Shown in pieces: positions 16,785 to 24,514 of a stretch of 53,578 nt of DNA. A model generated the notes under the pieces. That model saw nothing but the letters and a program-made list of their open reading frames with translations, ran no database searches and was not told the origin of the DNA. Source of the DNA: Clostridia bacterium. GTDB taxonomy: Bacteria; Bacillota; Clostridia; Oscillospirales; SIG627. The translations under genes and the position numbers were made by a program. The stretch covers positions 1 through 53,578 of the forward strand of contig JAFWZW010000002.1 in the NCBI GenBank assembly GCA_017517325.1, in the 5' to 3' direction. Position 1 is the stretch's first letter; every line of letters starts with the position of its first letter.

Positions 16785-16866
16785 TTTAAGTATAAATGCA
16801 AGCGTTCGTGCTGAAGCCGGCAGAGGACCGCTTGGGTTGCTAAAAGCAAATACATTCATACCATAA
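16785..16866 (-). ncRNA. L19 (rplS) mRNA leader, autoregulatory structure
   Basis: The 5' untranslated region folds on paper into a junction. An outer stem pairs GTATGAATGTA (minus strand, 16851-16861) with TGCATTTATAC (16790-16800), with two G-U pairs. Inside are a TTGC/GCAA hairpin (16837-16849) and a CAAGCG/CGCTTG stem next to a CTG/CAG loop (16799-16834). Position and shape agree with the L19 leader known from Firmicutes, where it is thought to bind L19. A covariance-model search would settle it. Confidence 0.6.
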
Positions 16867-16873
16867 CAAAGGA

Positions 16874-16902
16874 ATTATACCACAGCAAAAACTTAATTGC
16901 AA
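16874..16902 (-). promoter_or_regulatory. Sigma-A promoter of rplS
   Basis: TTGCAA (16897-16902), 17-base spacer, perfect TATAAT (16874-16879) on the minus strand. Transcription should start near 16866, giving a leader of about 110 bases. Confidence 0.85.
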
Positions 16903-16920
16903 TAGTTTTTTTGAAAAAAG

Positions 16921-17802
16921 TTATTTTTTTTGCAAATGGTGGTAAAGGCAACCCTCACGAACACCGTGGCGGCAAACCAGCACCTGATCCCGCCCGTAAA
17001 AGGAAGCGATCTGGGAGAATACGGCCAGCGCCGCAGGGACGAGGCGGTAACGATCCTTCAATACGATCTCAAGCTTTGCTCTGCTTTTTTCATCCCCATA
17101 GCGATAATGCCGCAGGATCCGCCTGAATTGCGCGGTACCGATGGAATGGGTCTTTTTGTTTTCCAGTATATTCTTATATTTTAAAATGGCTTTTGAGCTT
17201 CCGCCGGATACCAGAATGCTTTTGCCGGGCATTTTCGGTGCGCTTTTTTTCAGATGCTCCCGGATATAGGCGCAGCAAGCATCGTATTCGAAGCGGTCTC
17301 CGTCAAAAAACTTCATATAAAGGGTCAGACATCCGAAGGGAAGGGAAACGGAATCGATCACTTGATTCTTACGGAAAGAAACGATTTCTGTGGAGCCACC
17401 GCCTAAATCCACCGAAATGCCTGCCTTGACGGGAAGGCTCCCCCTTGCCCCCAAAAAGGAGTAAAGAGCTTCCGTTTCTCCTGAAATCAATTCTACCGTC
17501 AGCCCTGTTTCTTGCCAAATACGGTTCAAAATTTCTTCAGTATTACCCAGCCCTCTGATGGATGCGGTAGCAAAGGCAATGGGGGTCGTATCCGTGAGTC
17601 TTCGGGCTGTCTTCAGGTATTCTGCGATCAGTGCACAAAGCTCTTCAATGGCGCTTTCCTTTAAGCTTCCGTTTTCCACCTTGGATCTGAGACCCATAGC
17701 AGTTGCTTTGAAAAACACGGGAACGGGTGAAAAGATCTTCTCCCCATCCAGTACGGCCAGTTTGACTGTGTTAGAGCCAATATCGATGATTGAATAAAGC
17801 AT
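16921..17802 (-). CDS. Ppx/GppA phosphatase family protein
   Basis: Exopolyphosphatase/guanosine pentaphosphatase family of the actin-like ATPase fold, 293 residues. The phosphate-1 motif is IIDIGSNTVKLAVLDG at the N-terminus; the phosphate-2 region is ISVDLGGGSTEIVSF near residue 130; FATASIRG and ISGETEALYSFLGA are family boxes. It lacks the extra C-terminal HD-like domain of long Ppx proteins, so it is the short form. Whether it degrades polyphosphate or pppGpp cannot be told. It is transcribed alone, divergently from sigK. Confidence 0.9.
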   Translation of the reverse strand: MLYSIIDIGSNTVKLAVLDGEKIFSPVPVFFKATAMGLRSKVENGSLKESAIEELCALIAEYLKTARRLTDTTPIAFATASIRGLGNTEEILNRIWQETGLTVELISGETEALYSFLGARGSLPVKAGISVDLGGGSTEIVSFRKNQVIDSVSLPFGCLTLYMKFFDGDRFEYDACCAYIREHLKKSAPKMPGKSILVSGGSSKAILKYKNILENKKTHSIGTAQFRRILRHYRYGDEKSRAKLEIVLKDRYRLVPAALAVFSQIASFYGRDQVLVCRHGVREGCLYHHLQKK

Positions 17803-17832
17803 ATTCGTTTATTCCTTTGTATTATTGTCCTT

Positions 17833-17861
17833 ATTCTACATAATTTGGCGTATAAAATCAA
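17833..17861 (-). promoter_or_regulatory. Probable promoter of the ppx/gppA gene
   Basis: TTGATT (17856-17861), 17-base spacer and TAGAAT (17833-17838) on the minus strand, 30 bases before the start codon. Confidence 0.55.
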
Positions 17862-17955
17862 GTCTTGCGGGGTAATTCCTTTATATTTCCTTTCTGAAAT
17901 CATCATTTTTTGATAAAAACATATACTGTAGCATCCTTAATTTTTGGGAGGAATT

Positions 17956-18657
17956 ATGTTTCTTGAATTTCTTGGTATCACCTTATCACATTTTGTATTT
18001 CTGTATCTACGTGTTTTGGGCGGAAATAATTTTCCCCCACCCCTTGTAAAAGAGGAGGAATCGCGACTTTTTGAGAAAGTAAAAAAAGGGGATGCATCAG
18101 CCCGCGATAAGCTGATCCGCCATAATCTGCGCTTGGTTGCACACATTATCAAAAAATATGATACGGATCAGGAAGAGCAGGAGGATTTGATCTCCATCGG
18201 CACCATTGGGCTTATCAAGGCCATCGATTCCTTTGACGCAAAATTAGGAACGCGCTTTGCCACCTATGCAGGCAAATGTGTTCAAAATGAAATACTGATG
18301 TATTTTCGATCTCAAAAGAAGTTTTCTGTGGAATCCAGCATCAACGAGGCAATTGAGGTGGATAAAGACGGCAACCCCTTGACCATTCTTGACGTTATGC
18401 ATACCGATGAAGATCTTGTGGAGCAGCTTCACCTGAAAAATCGCGTTGATCTTGCACTTCGCGGCGTGGCAGAGATTCTTGACGAGCGGGAGAGAAGCAT
18501 TATCTGCCAGCGCTATGGTCTGAACGGCAAAGGCGGCGTTACCCAGAGGGAGATCGCAAAGAAAATGGGAATTTCACGTTCATACGTTTCCAGAATCGAA
18601 AAGGCCGCATTGGAAAAGATTCGCGTATATATGGAAAAGCCGAGAAACTATATTTAA
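17956..18657 (+). CDS. sigK: RNA polymerase sporulation sigma factor K (pro-sigma-K), uninterrupted
   Basis: Late mother-cell sigma factor, 233 residues. The first 20 or so residues (FLGITLSHFVFLYLRVLGG) are the hydrophobic pro-sequence that the intramembrane protease SpoIVFB removes. Region 2 is HNLRLVAHIIKKYD, DLISIGTIGLIKAIDSFD and RFATYAGKCVQNEILMYFRS; region 4 is LDERERSIICQRYGLNG and TQREIAKKMGISRSYVSRIE. ATG at 17956 is chosen for GGGAGG five bases upstream, not the TTG at 17944. No skin-type element splits the gene. A stretch CATATACT at about 17919-17926 could be a sigma-E -10, but the -35 is unclear. Confidence 0.95.
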   Translation: MFLEFLGITLSHFVFLYLRVLGGNNFPPPLVKEEESRLFEKVKKGDASARDKLIRHNLRLVAHIIKKYDTDQEEQEDLISIGTIGLIKAIDSFDAKLGTRFATYAGKCVQNEILMYFRSQKKFSVESSINEAIEVDKDGNPLTILDVMHTDEDLVEQLHLKNRVDLALRGVAEILDERERSIICQRYGLNGKGGVTQREIAKKMGISRSYVSRIEKAALEKIRVYMEKPRNYI

Positions 18658-18770
18658 TTTCATCCAAAGCATTTGTATATTTTGAAGCTTTGCGGCATAA
18701 ATTGGTATTGCAATACAATACCACGGTGGCGGTACAGCAAAATTTAGTGCCACCGAGAACGGAGAAAAAA

Positions 18771-20333
18771 GTGGCAGAAGCATTGGAACGGGAATACCGG
18801 CGATACTTAGGAGAATTTTATGCGGGAGAGGGAAGGTGCCGCGTGGAAGCAGAAACGGTTCTTCCCGATTATAAAGAAGCGGCGCACCGCATTCTGCGCG
18901 TGGATACCAAAACCCGTGTCAACAGTAAAAATGTCTATACCCAGGGGCAGAGCGTGATCTGTGAGATCGAAGGAGTAGCGGTCTTTCATATTTTGTATCT
19001 TACTGACCGTCAAAAGGAAAAGGGCGTTCCTTCTTCTTATTTAACGCAGGAAAATTTTTCTTACACCTTTAAGATCCCTGCAGGTGAAAATGTGGATCCG
19101 GAAGAGGTGGTTGCCGTGGTTGATCTGAAAACGGAAAATCCTTCTTTTAAGCTTTTGGGACCGCGGAAGGTATCTGCCCGCTGTGACGTGGTGATACTCT
19201 TAAACGCCAAGTGTAATCACTTGTTTTCATATTATTCCAAGGGGCTTCCTGCAGATATTCAGACCAAAAGGCGCGAAGTCAACGTTTCTTCTCTGGTAGC
19301 GATCTATCAAAAAGAAATGACCTTCTCCGAAACCATCGCCCTTCCGGAGAGCGCAATGCCCATTGGAGAGATCTGTGAGATGGATGTGGATCTGTTTCCC
19401 AAAAAGATCGTCACGGAAAACGGCGGTATCCGCTTCGGTGGCAGCTGTGACGTCTCCTGTAGCTACGTGACCCGTGAGGACGAGAGCCTCGTAAGCTTTT
19501 ATCAACCCATAGAATTTGAAAAGAATTTAGGGCTTGAAGCCTGCTTGGTAGATCATATCTGTCAAGTGGTTATGACCCCCAATTTTTTGAAAGCTACGGC
19601 TGATATCAATGAAAACGGAGAAAATAAAAACATTCATTTTGAGATCGGCTGTACGGCTGAGGTGCGTCTGTTTTTAGGTGAAAGTCTGGAGGTTCTGGAG
19701 GATGCCTTCTCAACGGATACCCATCTTGAGTTGGAAGTGAAGCCCGTTTTCCCCGAGGAGATCGTGTTGTCATCTGATTTTGCCGTTCCCCTGCGCGCAA
19801 GTCTTGAAAAGGAGGAAAAGCTCCTGCGGGCAGAGGGGATCAGAAGCCACGTGGATTTTAAAAATTGCTATCTGGAAGAAGGTAAGATCGCGGTAGAAGG
19901 GAAGCTTTTCGTGCGTTATTTGGGCGTGCGGGAAGAAGGGGATCTGGTTCATCTGGAAACCGGCTACGATTTCAAGGTGCATCTTCCCTCGGAAATCGGG
20001 ATCCTGCCCGAAAACGTGAGGGATTGCCGCATCGAGATCTGTGGCGGCGCACGGGGTGTCGACCTTGATCCTGCAGGGGAAAATTTGGAATTGCGCTTTG
20101 AGATCTGCGGGCAGGTGATGCTCCTTTGCCGCCGACAGATCCAGGCAGTCAGTGAAATACTCCGTGGCGAAAAGAGAAAAAGAAAGGATCACGGTATTCT
20201 CTTTTATTATCCGGAAAAAGGCGAGGATCTTTGGTCGGTATGCAAGCAATACGCCGTATCACCTTGTGCTTTGCGTGAGGAAAACGAAATGGATGGAGAT
20301 CAGCTCCCCCGCGTAATCCACGTGACCTTATAA
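18771..20333 (+). CDS. SPOCS (DUF3794) domain protein with C-terminal LysM-like region
   Basis: About 520 residues with repeated SPOCS/DUF3794 beta-rich modules: VICEIEGVAVFHILYL and GRL-type strands recur (VNVSSLVAIYQKEMTF, GCTAEVRLFLGESLEV, IAVEGKLFVRYLGV). The last 45 residues (ILFYYPEKGEDLWSVCKQY) resemble a LysM domain that binds cortex or cell wall. Such proteins are spore coat or morphogenetic proteins of Clostridia. GTG at 18771 is preferred because GGAG lies six bases upstream; the in-frame TTG at 18690 has no site. A weak -10 (TACAAT, 18714-18719) lies before it. Placed next to sigK, it is likely part of the late sporulation programme. Confidence 0.85.
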   Translation: MAEALEREYRRYLGEFYAGEGRCRVEAETVLPDYKEAAHRILRVDTKTRVNSKNVYTQGQSVICEIEGVAVFHILYLTDRQKEKGVPSSYLTQENFSYTFKIPAGENVDPEEVVAVVDLKTENPSFKLLGPRKVSARCDVVILLNAKCNHLFSYYSKGLPADIQTKRREVNVSSLVAIYQKEMTFSETIALPESAMPIGEICEMDVDLFPKKIVTENGGIRFGGSCDVSCSYVTREDESLVSFYQPIEFEKNLGLEACLVDHICQVVMTPNFLKATADINENGENKNIHFEIGCTAEVRLFLGESLEVLEDAFSTDTHLELEVKPVFPEEIVLSSDFAVPLRASLEKEEKLLRAEGIRSHVDFKNCYLEEGKIAVEGKLFVRYLGVREEGDLVHLETGYDFKVHLPSEIGILPENVRDCRIEICGGARGVDLDPAGENLELRFEICGQVMLLCRRQIQAVSEILRGEKRKRKDHGILFYYPEKGEDLWSVCKQYAVSPCALREENEMDGDQLPRVIHVTL

Positions 20334-20335
20334 AA

Positions 20336-20376
20336 ATAAACTGCGAGACTTCTTATAAGGAAGTCTCGCAGTTTGT
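20336..20376. terminator. Bidirectional terminator between the SPOCS gene and the XRE regulator gene
   Basis: Perfect 15-bp stem (20338-20352 with 20360-20374) with a 7-base loop, flanked by TTTATTTTTATAAGG on the minus strand and TTTGTT on the plus strand. The two genes converge on it. Confidence 0.9.
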
Positions 20377-20413
20377 TCAACTTGCGGTGCATCTGTCCGA
20401 TGCTTCAAAAATA

Positions 20414-21019
20414 TCACTTCAGCACTTTTTTGCACCAGGTACGTTTGTTGCATTTTGGACACTTTAAGTGGCGGGTCGTTCCGCGGTGCATAGCCCGCAG
20501 TGCTTCCGAATAGGTGGGCACAATTTCGTGACCGCAATTTTTACACTTGTAAGCACCCACACTTACTTCAAGCTTTAACGCATAAAAGCACGGTATCAAA
20601 AAAATAACGCAAACACCGAGAATGGTCACAAGCTGCCAAACCCCTTCCGGTATCAAGAATGCAGCGATAAAGATACCTGCAATCAGGGCAGTCATACTTA
20701 CGATCATAATGGCCCACATAGAAGACCATATCGTTTTGTTTTTTCTCTCTAATTCTTTTGCCATATCAAGCAAAAGCTGTTTGTTTTTCTGTTTGCTGTT
20801 TTCCATATCGATTTTCTCCCCACTTAATAATTCGTTTACACTGATAAAAAGAATGTCACAGAGCTCAAGCATGATCGAGGTATCGGGCAACGCTATGCCG
20901 CGTTCCCATTTGGATATCGCTTTATCGGTAATATTCAGTTTTTCCGCCAACTGCCTTTGCGTTAAGCCTGATTTTTTTCTACACTCAGCAATAAATCTTC
21001 CAATTTTTATTTGATTCAT
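20414..21019 (-). CDS. XRE-type regulator with two membrane spans and C-terminal zinc ribbon
   Basis: A 201-residue protein. Residues 5-60 are an XRE helix-turn-helix (CRKKSGLTQRQLAEKLNITD, AISKWERG). A charged linker follows, then two membrane spans (MWAIMIVSMTALIAGIFIAA and LVTILGVCVIFLIPCFYAL), and a C-terminal zinc ribbon with CKNCGH and CPKCNK. A DNA-binding domain tethered to the membrane with an extra metal site suggests a signal-sensing regulator, but the signal is unknown. GGAG precedes the ATG. A near-perfect inverted repeat lies upstream at 21071-21109. Confidence 0.88.
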   Translation of the reverse strand: MNQIKIGRFIAECRKKSGLTQRQLAEKLNITDKAISKWERGIALPDTSIMLELCDILFISVNELLSGEKIDMENSKQKNKQLLLDMAKELERKNKTIWSSMWAIMIVSMTALIAGIFIAAFLIPEGVWQLVTILGVCVIFLIPCFYALKLEVSVGAYKCKNCGHEIVPTYSEALRAMHRGTTRHLKCPKCNKRTWCKKVLK

Positions 21020-21070
21020 GGACTAACTCCTTTCACATACAGTATAACGGCTGTTTTGCATTCAATATAC

Positions 21071-21109
21071 CTACCGTTGGTTTATTGAGGAGAAGTAAAC
21101 CTATGGTAG
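21071..21109. promoter_or_regulatory. Inverted repeat, candidate operator upstream of the XRE gene
   Basis: Arms CTACCGTTGGTTTA (21071-21084) and TAAACCTATGGTAG (21096-21109) pair at 12 of 14 positions with an 11-base spacer. It lies about 50-90 bases upstream of the XRE start and no gene overlaps it, so autoregulation is a fair guess. A -10-like TATACT lies downstream of it at about 21044-21049 on the minus strand. Confidence 0.45.
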
Positions 21110-21173
21110 AGAGTGTTATCGATCGGTTGGTTGTATGATAGTATGGTATGAGACAACAAACAAATATAATAAT

Positions 21174-21209
21174 GAAAAAACACCCACAGTTTTTAAACTA
21201 TGGGTGTTA
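21174..21209 (-). terminator. Terminator after the small lipoprotein gene
   Basis: Stem AACACCCA-AGTTT with AAACT-TGGGTGTT (one C-A mismatch) and two-base loop; the minus strand continues with TTTTTT. It fits the end of the gene at 21261-21476. Confidence 0.75.
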
Positions 21210-21260
21210 TTATATCTTGTTGTCCAAGCACGCTCTTATTCGGTCGGCTTTTTGCTTGAA

Positions 21261-21476
21261 TTAAAAATCGCCCCAGAAAGACCAGCCCTCATCCGCTTTA
21301 TCAATTCCCATATTGAGCTTCTTTTTCGTAGTGGTAGGAACGGGAACGTTAGAGGAAACGGGGACGTCTGCTACGGGATCACCTGCAGTGGTGGTGGGCA
21401 CTTCATCGGGTCCGCAGGAAACGAGAACGGTAACCAGTGCCATTAATACAAGCAGAATGGGAAGAATTCTTTTCAT
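21261..21476 (-). CDS. Small secreted lipoprotein, unknown
   Basis: A 71-residue protein with a lipoprotein signal peptide (MKRILPILLVLMALVTVLVS, lipobox LVSC, Cys21). The mature part is a Pro/Val/Thr-rich tail (VPVSSNVPVPTTTKKK) with no recognisable domain. Its signal peptide resembles those of the family lipoproteins further right, but the mature part does not. Monocistronic: an upstream gap and its own terminator. Confidence 0.7.
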   Translation of the reverse strand: MKRILPILLVLMALVTVLVSCGPDEVPTTTAGDPVADVPVSSNVPVPTTTKKKLNMGIDKADEGWSFWGDF

Positions 21477-21573
21477 AAGATTACCCCTTAAATACTAAAA
21501 TACTCTAAAGATAGTATAACGAAACCTTGAGCCTTTGTCAAGTGTTTTGCAATTTCTTTTTCGATTTTGAATG

Positions 21574-21612
21574 AAAAAGGCAGGCGCGTATGAGATCGCG
21601 TCTGCCTTTTGT
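21574..21612 (-). terminator. Terminator after the Cys-rich gene
   Basis: AAAAGGCAG-CGCG pairs with CGCG-CTGCCTTTT around an 8-base loop (one mismatch); the minus strand continues with TTTTTCATTC. It follows the gene that ends at 21618. Confidence 0.85.
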
Positions 21613-21617
21613 TCGGC

Positions 21618-22502
21618 TTATTCGTTTTTACAGTGATCCCTGCGACAGGATTCCTCTGCTACGGTAACGCCGCATCGTTCGGCGGTGCGCATTTCGGGAT
21701 AGAATTCGCCAACGGGAAACTCCATGGAGCGAAAGAGGGAGCAGGGATCTGCGTGGGGCAGGTCGTATTCTCCCGTGCCCGAAGGAATGCAACTGTCACA
21801 AGCGGGAATCACAAGCTGAGCAGGGCGCTCAATGCGGATCAGGGAAAAGATTCCCAGAGAAAGATAGCAAACCTTGTTGCCCGGTAGAGGATCGCGAAAT
21901 GAGCCTGAAAAGCTTTGGGCTACCATTTCGGGGATCTGCGAAGCATCGCAAAGCTTTACTCCGAAATTCCCGTCTCTTTCATAACACAGAACGTTCAGTC
22001 GAAGTGCAACGGGCTCCGCTACCTCTACCACGGCTCTTGGGTGATTGGTGGTCTGATGAATGGCGGATAAGGTCACGGGGCAGAAGGTGTCGTTCTCTAC
22101 GTCGGATTTGAAGATGGCAACGCTTCCTTCACCTCCGTAAAGCAATACGCTTTTATCATAAACGCAAAGGCCGGCTACGTCTTGCCCTGTTCCCATACCG
22201 GTACAGCAATCCAGGATCACGTGGAAATAGTACCGTGCGTTGATCTGAAAATACCCCTTGTGAAAGGGCATCTCTTCCGTGTGAATGCGTGTCCAGAGAA
22301 TTTTAACGCTTTTAACGCGAATGGCGGAAGCCACGTCAAGTATTTTTTGTCCTTCATCGGTAACCAGCACCGTCATATCTTCCAGGCATTCCTGATTGCG
22401 GCAGGAATCGTAGATTCGATATGTATCGATACAGCAGGCACCGTCGCTTGCGGATGCGGCAGAAACGTTTTCGGCTCTGCAGCCTTTTGTTGGATCGAGC
22501 AT
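21618..22502 (-). CDS. Cys-rich protein, probably sporulation-related, unknown function
   Basis: A 294-residue protein with no signal peptide and about 17 cysteines. Near residue 30 it has DTYRIYDSCRNQECLEDM, a motif I associate with hypothetical proteins of spore-forming Clostridia; further paired cysteines occur in LDCCTG, CDSCIP and the ending SCRRDHC. The first half is strand-rich (GYFQINARYYFHVILDC). Cys content and location among spore genes suggest a spore-coat protein, but this is inference and no family name is secure. AAGGAGGC precedes the ATG. Confidence 0.7.
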   Translation of the reverse strand: MLDPTKGCRAENVSAASASDGACCIDTYRIYDSCRNQECLEDMTVLVTDEGQKILDVASAIRVKSVKILWTRIHTEEMPFHKGYFQINARYYFHVILDCCTGMGTGQDVAGLCVYDKSVLLYGGEGSVAIFKSDVENDTFCPVTLSAIHQTTNHPRAVVEVAEPVALRLNVLCYERDGNFGVKLCDASQIPEMVAQSFSGSFRDPLPGNKVCYLSLGIFSLIRIERPAQLVIPACDSCIPSGTGEYDLPHADPCSLFRSMEFPVGEFYPEMRTAERCGVTVAEESCRRDHCKNE

Positions 22503-22562
22503 AAAAAGCCTCCTTGATTTTTTTACTCATTGTATTGTATGCCGGAGGAGAATAAACGTGTC

Positions 22563-22594
22563 AAAAAAGAAGTGGCAATTGCCACTTCTTTTTT
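22563..22594. terminator. Bidirectional terminator, perfect 32-bp palindrome
   Basis: The 32 bases are a perfect palindrome with A6 and T6 ends and a GAAGTGGCAA half. It lies just past the spoIIQ stop and upstream of the Cys-rich gene, so it ends spoIIQ transcription on the minus strand. Confidence 0.9.
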
Positions 22595-22598
22595 AAAA

Positions 22599-23339
22599 TT
22601 ATCGGAAATACTCCATGGGGTCAACGCTTTTTCCGTCAACGGTCACGGCAAAATGCAGGTGAGGTGCCTGTGCACATTCAATGAGAACGGTCTCGCCCAC
22701 ACCGCCGATCACTTGCCCCTCCTCTACCAAAACGCCTACTTCGATGCCGTCGGGAAGCTGGGTGGAAAGGTTTTGATAAATGCTTTTTGTGTTATCGCCG
22801 TGATCTAAAACTACGGTATGACCCATCAGCGGATCGCTGTATACTTCACAGACCACCCCGTCTGTAAAGGCCTTTACAGGTGTTCCCACCGTTGCGGCAA
22901 GGTCAACGCCGTTGTGAACGCGGTAGTCGTTCATCGTTTCGGAATAAACCAGTACGTCACCCGAAAAGGCGGCAGAAACGTCACCTGCCACGGGCATGGT
23001 GAAAGTGGGAGGCGCAGGCTGTGCGTTTACGTTGTGTTCAGGCTCCGTAGGCTCGCTGGGCACGGTACCCGCCGTGGTCTCGGGAATTTCCGAAACGGGA
23101 GGAATGGGCTTCTCGGTTGCTCTGGGTGTTTCAATGATGATGCTTGGGTCCTTTTTCTCTTTTGAATCGTCTTTTTGATTCTTCGCACCCTCTGCGATGG
23201 GGCTTTCAAGGACGGGCGTTTCAAAAATGTTGATGATGGCGCTGTAAACGCCGATGCAAATGACGGAAAGAATGCAGATAGCCAGGGCTATGTATAAGCC
23301 CCCGCTTGCAGAATTTTTCTTTTTCAGTTGATTTGCCAT
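22599..23339 (-). CDS. spoIIQ: Stage II sporulation protein Q (SpoIIQ), M23/LytM endopeptidase
   Basis: Forespore membrane partner of SpoIIIAH in the channel between the two cells. The 246-residue protein has a membrane span (LYIALAICILSVICIGVY), a Pro/Thr/Glu-rich linker and a LytM (peptidase M23) domain. LytM metal ligands look complete: H and D in HNGVDLA and HLHF. Bacillus subtilis SpoIIQ is degenerate at these sites, whereas clostridial SpoIIQ can be active. ATG at 23339 has AAAGGA seven bases upstream; the ORF reads further to 23414 but without support. A GTTCAAAATA stretch about 50 bases upstream could be a sigma-F -10. Confidence 0.9.
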   Translation of the reverse strand: MANQLKKKNSASGGLYIALAICILSVICIGVYSAIINIFETPVLESPIAEGAKNQKDDSKEKKDPSIIIETPRATEKPIPPVSEIPETTAGTVPSEPTEPEHNVNAQPAPPTFTMPVAGDVSAAFSGDVLVYSETMNDYRVHNGVDLAATVGTPVKAFTDGVVCEVYSDPLMGHTVVLDHGDNTKSIYQNLSTQLPDGIEVGVLVEEGQVIGGVGETVLIECAQAPHLHFAVTVDGKSVDPMEYFR

Positions 23340-23410
23340 ATTCGTTTCCTTTCGTTCTTCTTTGATTGTGTTACTATTTTGAACGCTTAAAGATAAAATA
23401 TTCAGCAAAT

Positions 23411-23446
23411 GCAAAAAAAGAAAAAGCCAACCAAAGTTGGCTTTAA
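23411..23446 (-). terminator. Terminator after divIC
   Basis: Stem AAAGCCAAC with GTTGGCTTT and a 4-base loop (23423-23444), then TTTTTC and a T-rich run on the minus strand. It separates divIC from spoIIQ. Confidence 0.85.
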
Positions 23447-23449
23447 AAA

Positions 23450-23731
23450 TCAGTTGGGAAGGTCGTTGGCGTAAACCAGATCACCGGGGTCACGCAGATT
23501 CAGCTTCTCTCTGGCAATGCGCTTGATGGTCTCCTCCGTTACCTCTTCCTCCAACTGGGAGTTGAGGCGTTCTACCTGAAGGGTATAGGACTGGCGCTGA
23601 GCCCGCAGCTTTTCTTCTTTCTTTTTCAGATCGTTGATCTCAATGTTCTTATTGACAATGGTAATGGCAAGGAAAAACAAAACCACGAGGAATACGAGTT
23701 TTCCCAAAAAACCGAATTTCTTTTGAGGCAT
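23450..23731 (-). CDS. divIC: Septum formation initiator DivIC/FtsB-like
   Basis: A 93-residue bitopic membrane protein. One N-terminal span (LVFLVVLFFLAITIV) and a coiled coil (EINDLKKKEEKLRAQ) lead into the FtsB-type end IAREKLNLRDPGDLVY. It is a partner of FtsL/DivIB in the division complex. It is 16 bases after yabQ, the usual yabP-yabQ-divIC order, and a terminator follows. Confidence 0.93.
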   Translation of the reverse strand: MPQKKFGFLGKLVFLVVLFFLAITIVNKNIEINDLKKKEEKLRAQRQSYTLQVERLNSQLEEEVTEETIKRIAREKLNLRDPGDLVYANDLPN

Positions 23732-23747
23732 GGTCTACTCCAATGTT

Positions 23748-24248
23748 TTAACAAAAACCCTTTTCTGCTTGGCGAATCAGGGTAATTTTTTGTTTGATCA
23801 GTCTGGCGCGTAAGGCCTTCTGTTTTTTTATTATAACTTGTTTTTTATACTTCGTAAAGAGGGTAATTGTTACTTTTTTTATAACAAAGAAAACGGGCTT
23901 TAGCGTAATGCGATAAAGGAAGAGCAAAAAGCGTCGGATCAGGGCAAGGATCCGCTCTGCAAAATAGAAAAGGATTTTGCCAAGGGTACCAAGGTAAAGA
24001 AAGAACCCTGCCCAAACGCCAAAAAACGAAAACCAACGAAGAGTCCCGTCGGAAAAGGCGAAGGTAAAAAGAATGAAAATAAGCGTAATAGGGAGAAAGA
24101 AAAACAGATCCTCAAGGAAAACGATCCATCTGCAGTGGGGAACGGCAAGGCGAATAAATCGAAAAACCTCGTAATAAAGCCCAAAGCAAAACCCTAAAAG
24201 AATGGAATCAAGAAGGAGGGCAGTATCTTGCGCGTTCAGCCCTTCCAT
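23748..24248 (-). CDS. yabQ: Spore cortex biosynthesis protein YabQ
   Basis: A 166-residue membrane protein of the YabQ family with four spans (DSILLGFCFGLYYEVFRFIR at the N-terminus is the family signature), ending in a basic cytoplasmic tail. It is needed for cortex formation in Bacillus. It begins at the stop of yabP (one-base overlap) and precedes divIC. Confidence 0.93.
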   Translation of the reverse strand: MEGLNAQDTALLLDSILLGFCFGLYYEVFRFIRLAVPHCRWIVFLEDLFFFLPITLIFILFTFAFSDGTLRWFSFFGVWAGFFLYLGTLGKILFYFAERILALIRRFLLFLYRITLKPVFFVIKKVTITLFTKYKKQVIIKKQKALRARLIKQKITLIRQAEKGFC

Positions 24249-24514
24249 CAGGAAAAGAGCCTCCGAAAAATGCCTTTTCTGTTTTCATCCGGCTCGCCGG
24301 GGTAATAGAGACTATCGATCCTGCCGGTCAGGATCACCTTTCCGTCATCAAGATCCAGCTTTTCCATGTGAAGCCCTTCGCCCGTGATCTGTAAGGTACC
24401 GAGGGCGGTTTCTAACTCCGTCGCTTCCTCTCGAAAGCTGATGACGGATCGCACCCCCTCTAAATCCAGCCTTGTGCGGTCTGTCAAAGAAAGAAAATGC
24501 TTGCTTTCGTTCAT
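24248..24514 (-). CDS. yabP: Sporulation protein YabP
   Basis: An 88-residue protein of the YabP family (beta-rich SHOCT-free small protein): LSLTDRTRLDLEGVRSVISF, then LGTLQITGEGLHMEKLDLDDG and LTGRIDSLYYPG match. It is required with YabQ for cortex formation. The ATG at 24514 and its GAGGTGA site lie within an inverted repeat (24508-24550), described separately. Neighbours are rqcP upstream and yabQ downstream. Confidence 0.93.
   Translation of the reverse strand: MNESKHFLSLTDRTRLDLEGVRSVISFREEATELETALGTLQITGEGLHMEKLDLDDGKVILTGRIDSLYYPGEPDENRKGIFRRLFS

Noticed and set aside
22563-22594. Perfect palindrome considered as an operator or attachment site
   Set aside because: A6/T6 ends and position right after spoIIQ fit an intrinsic terminator.
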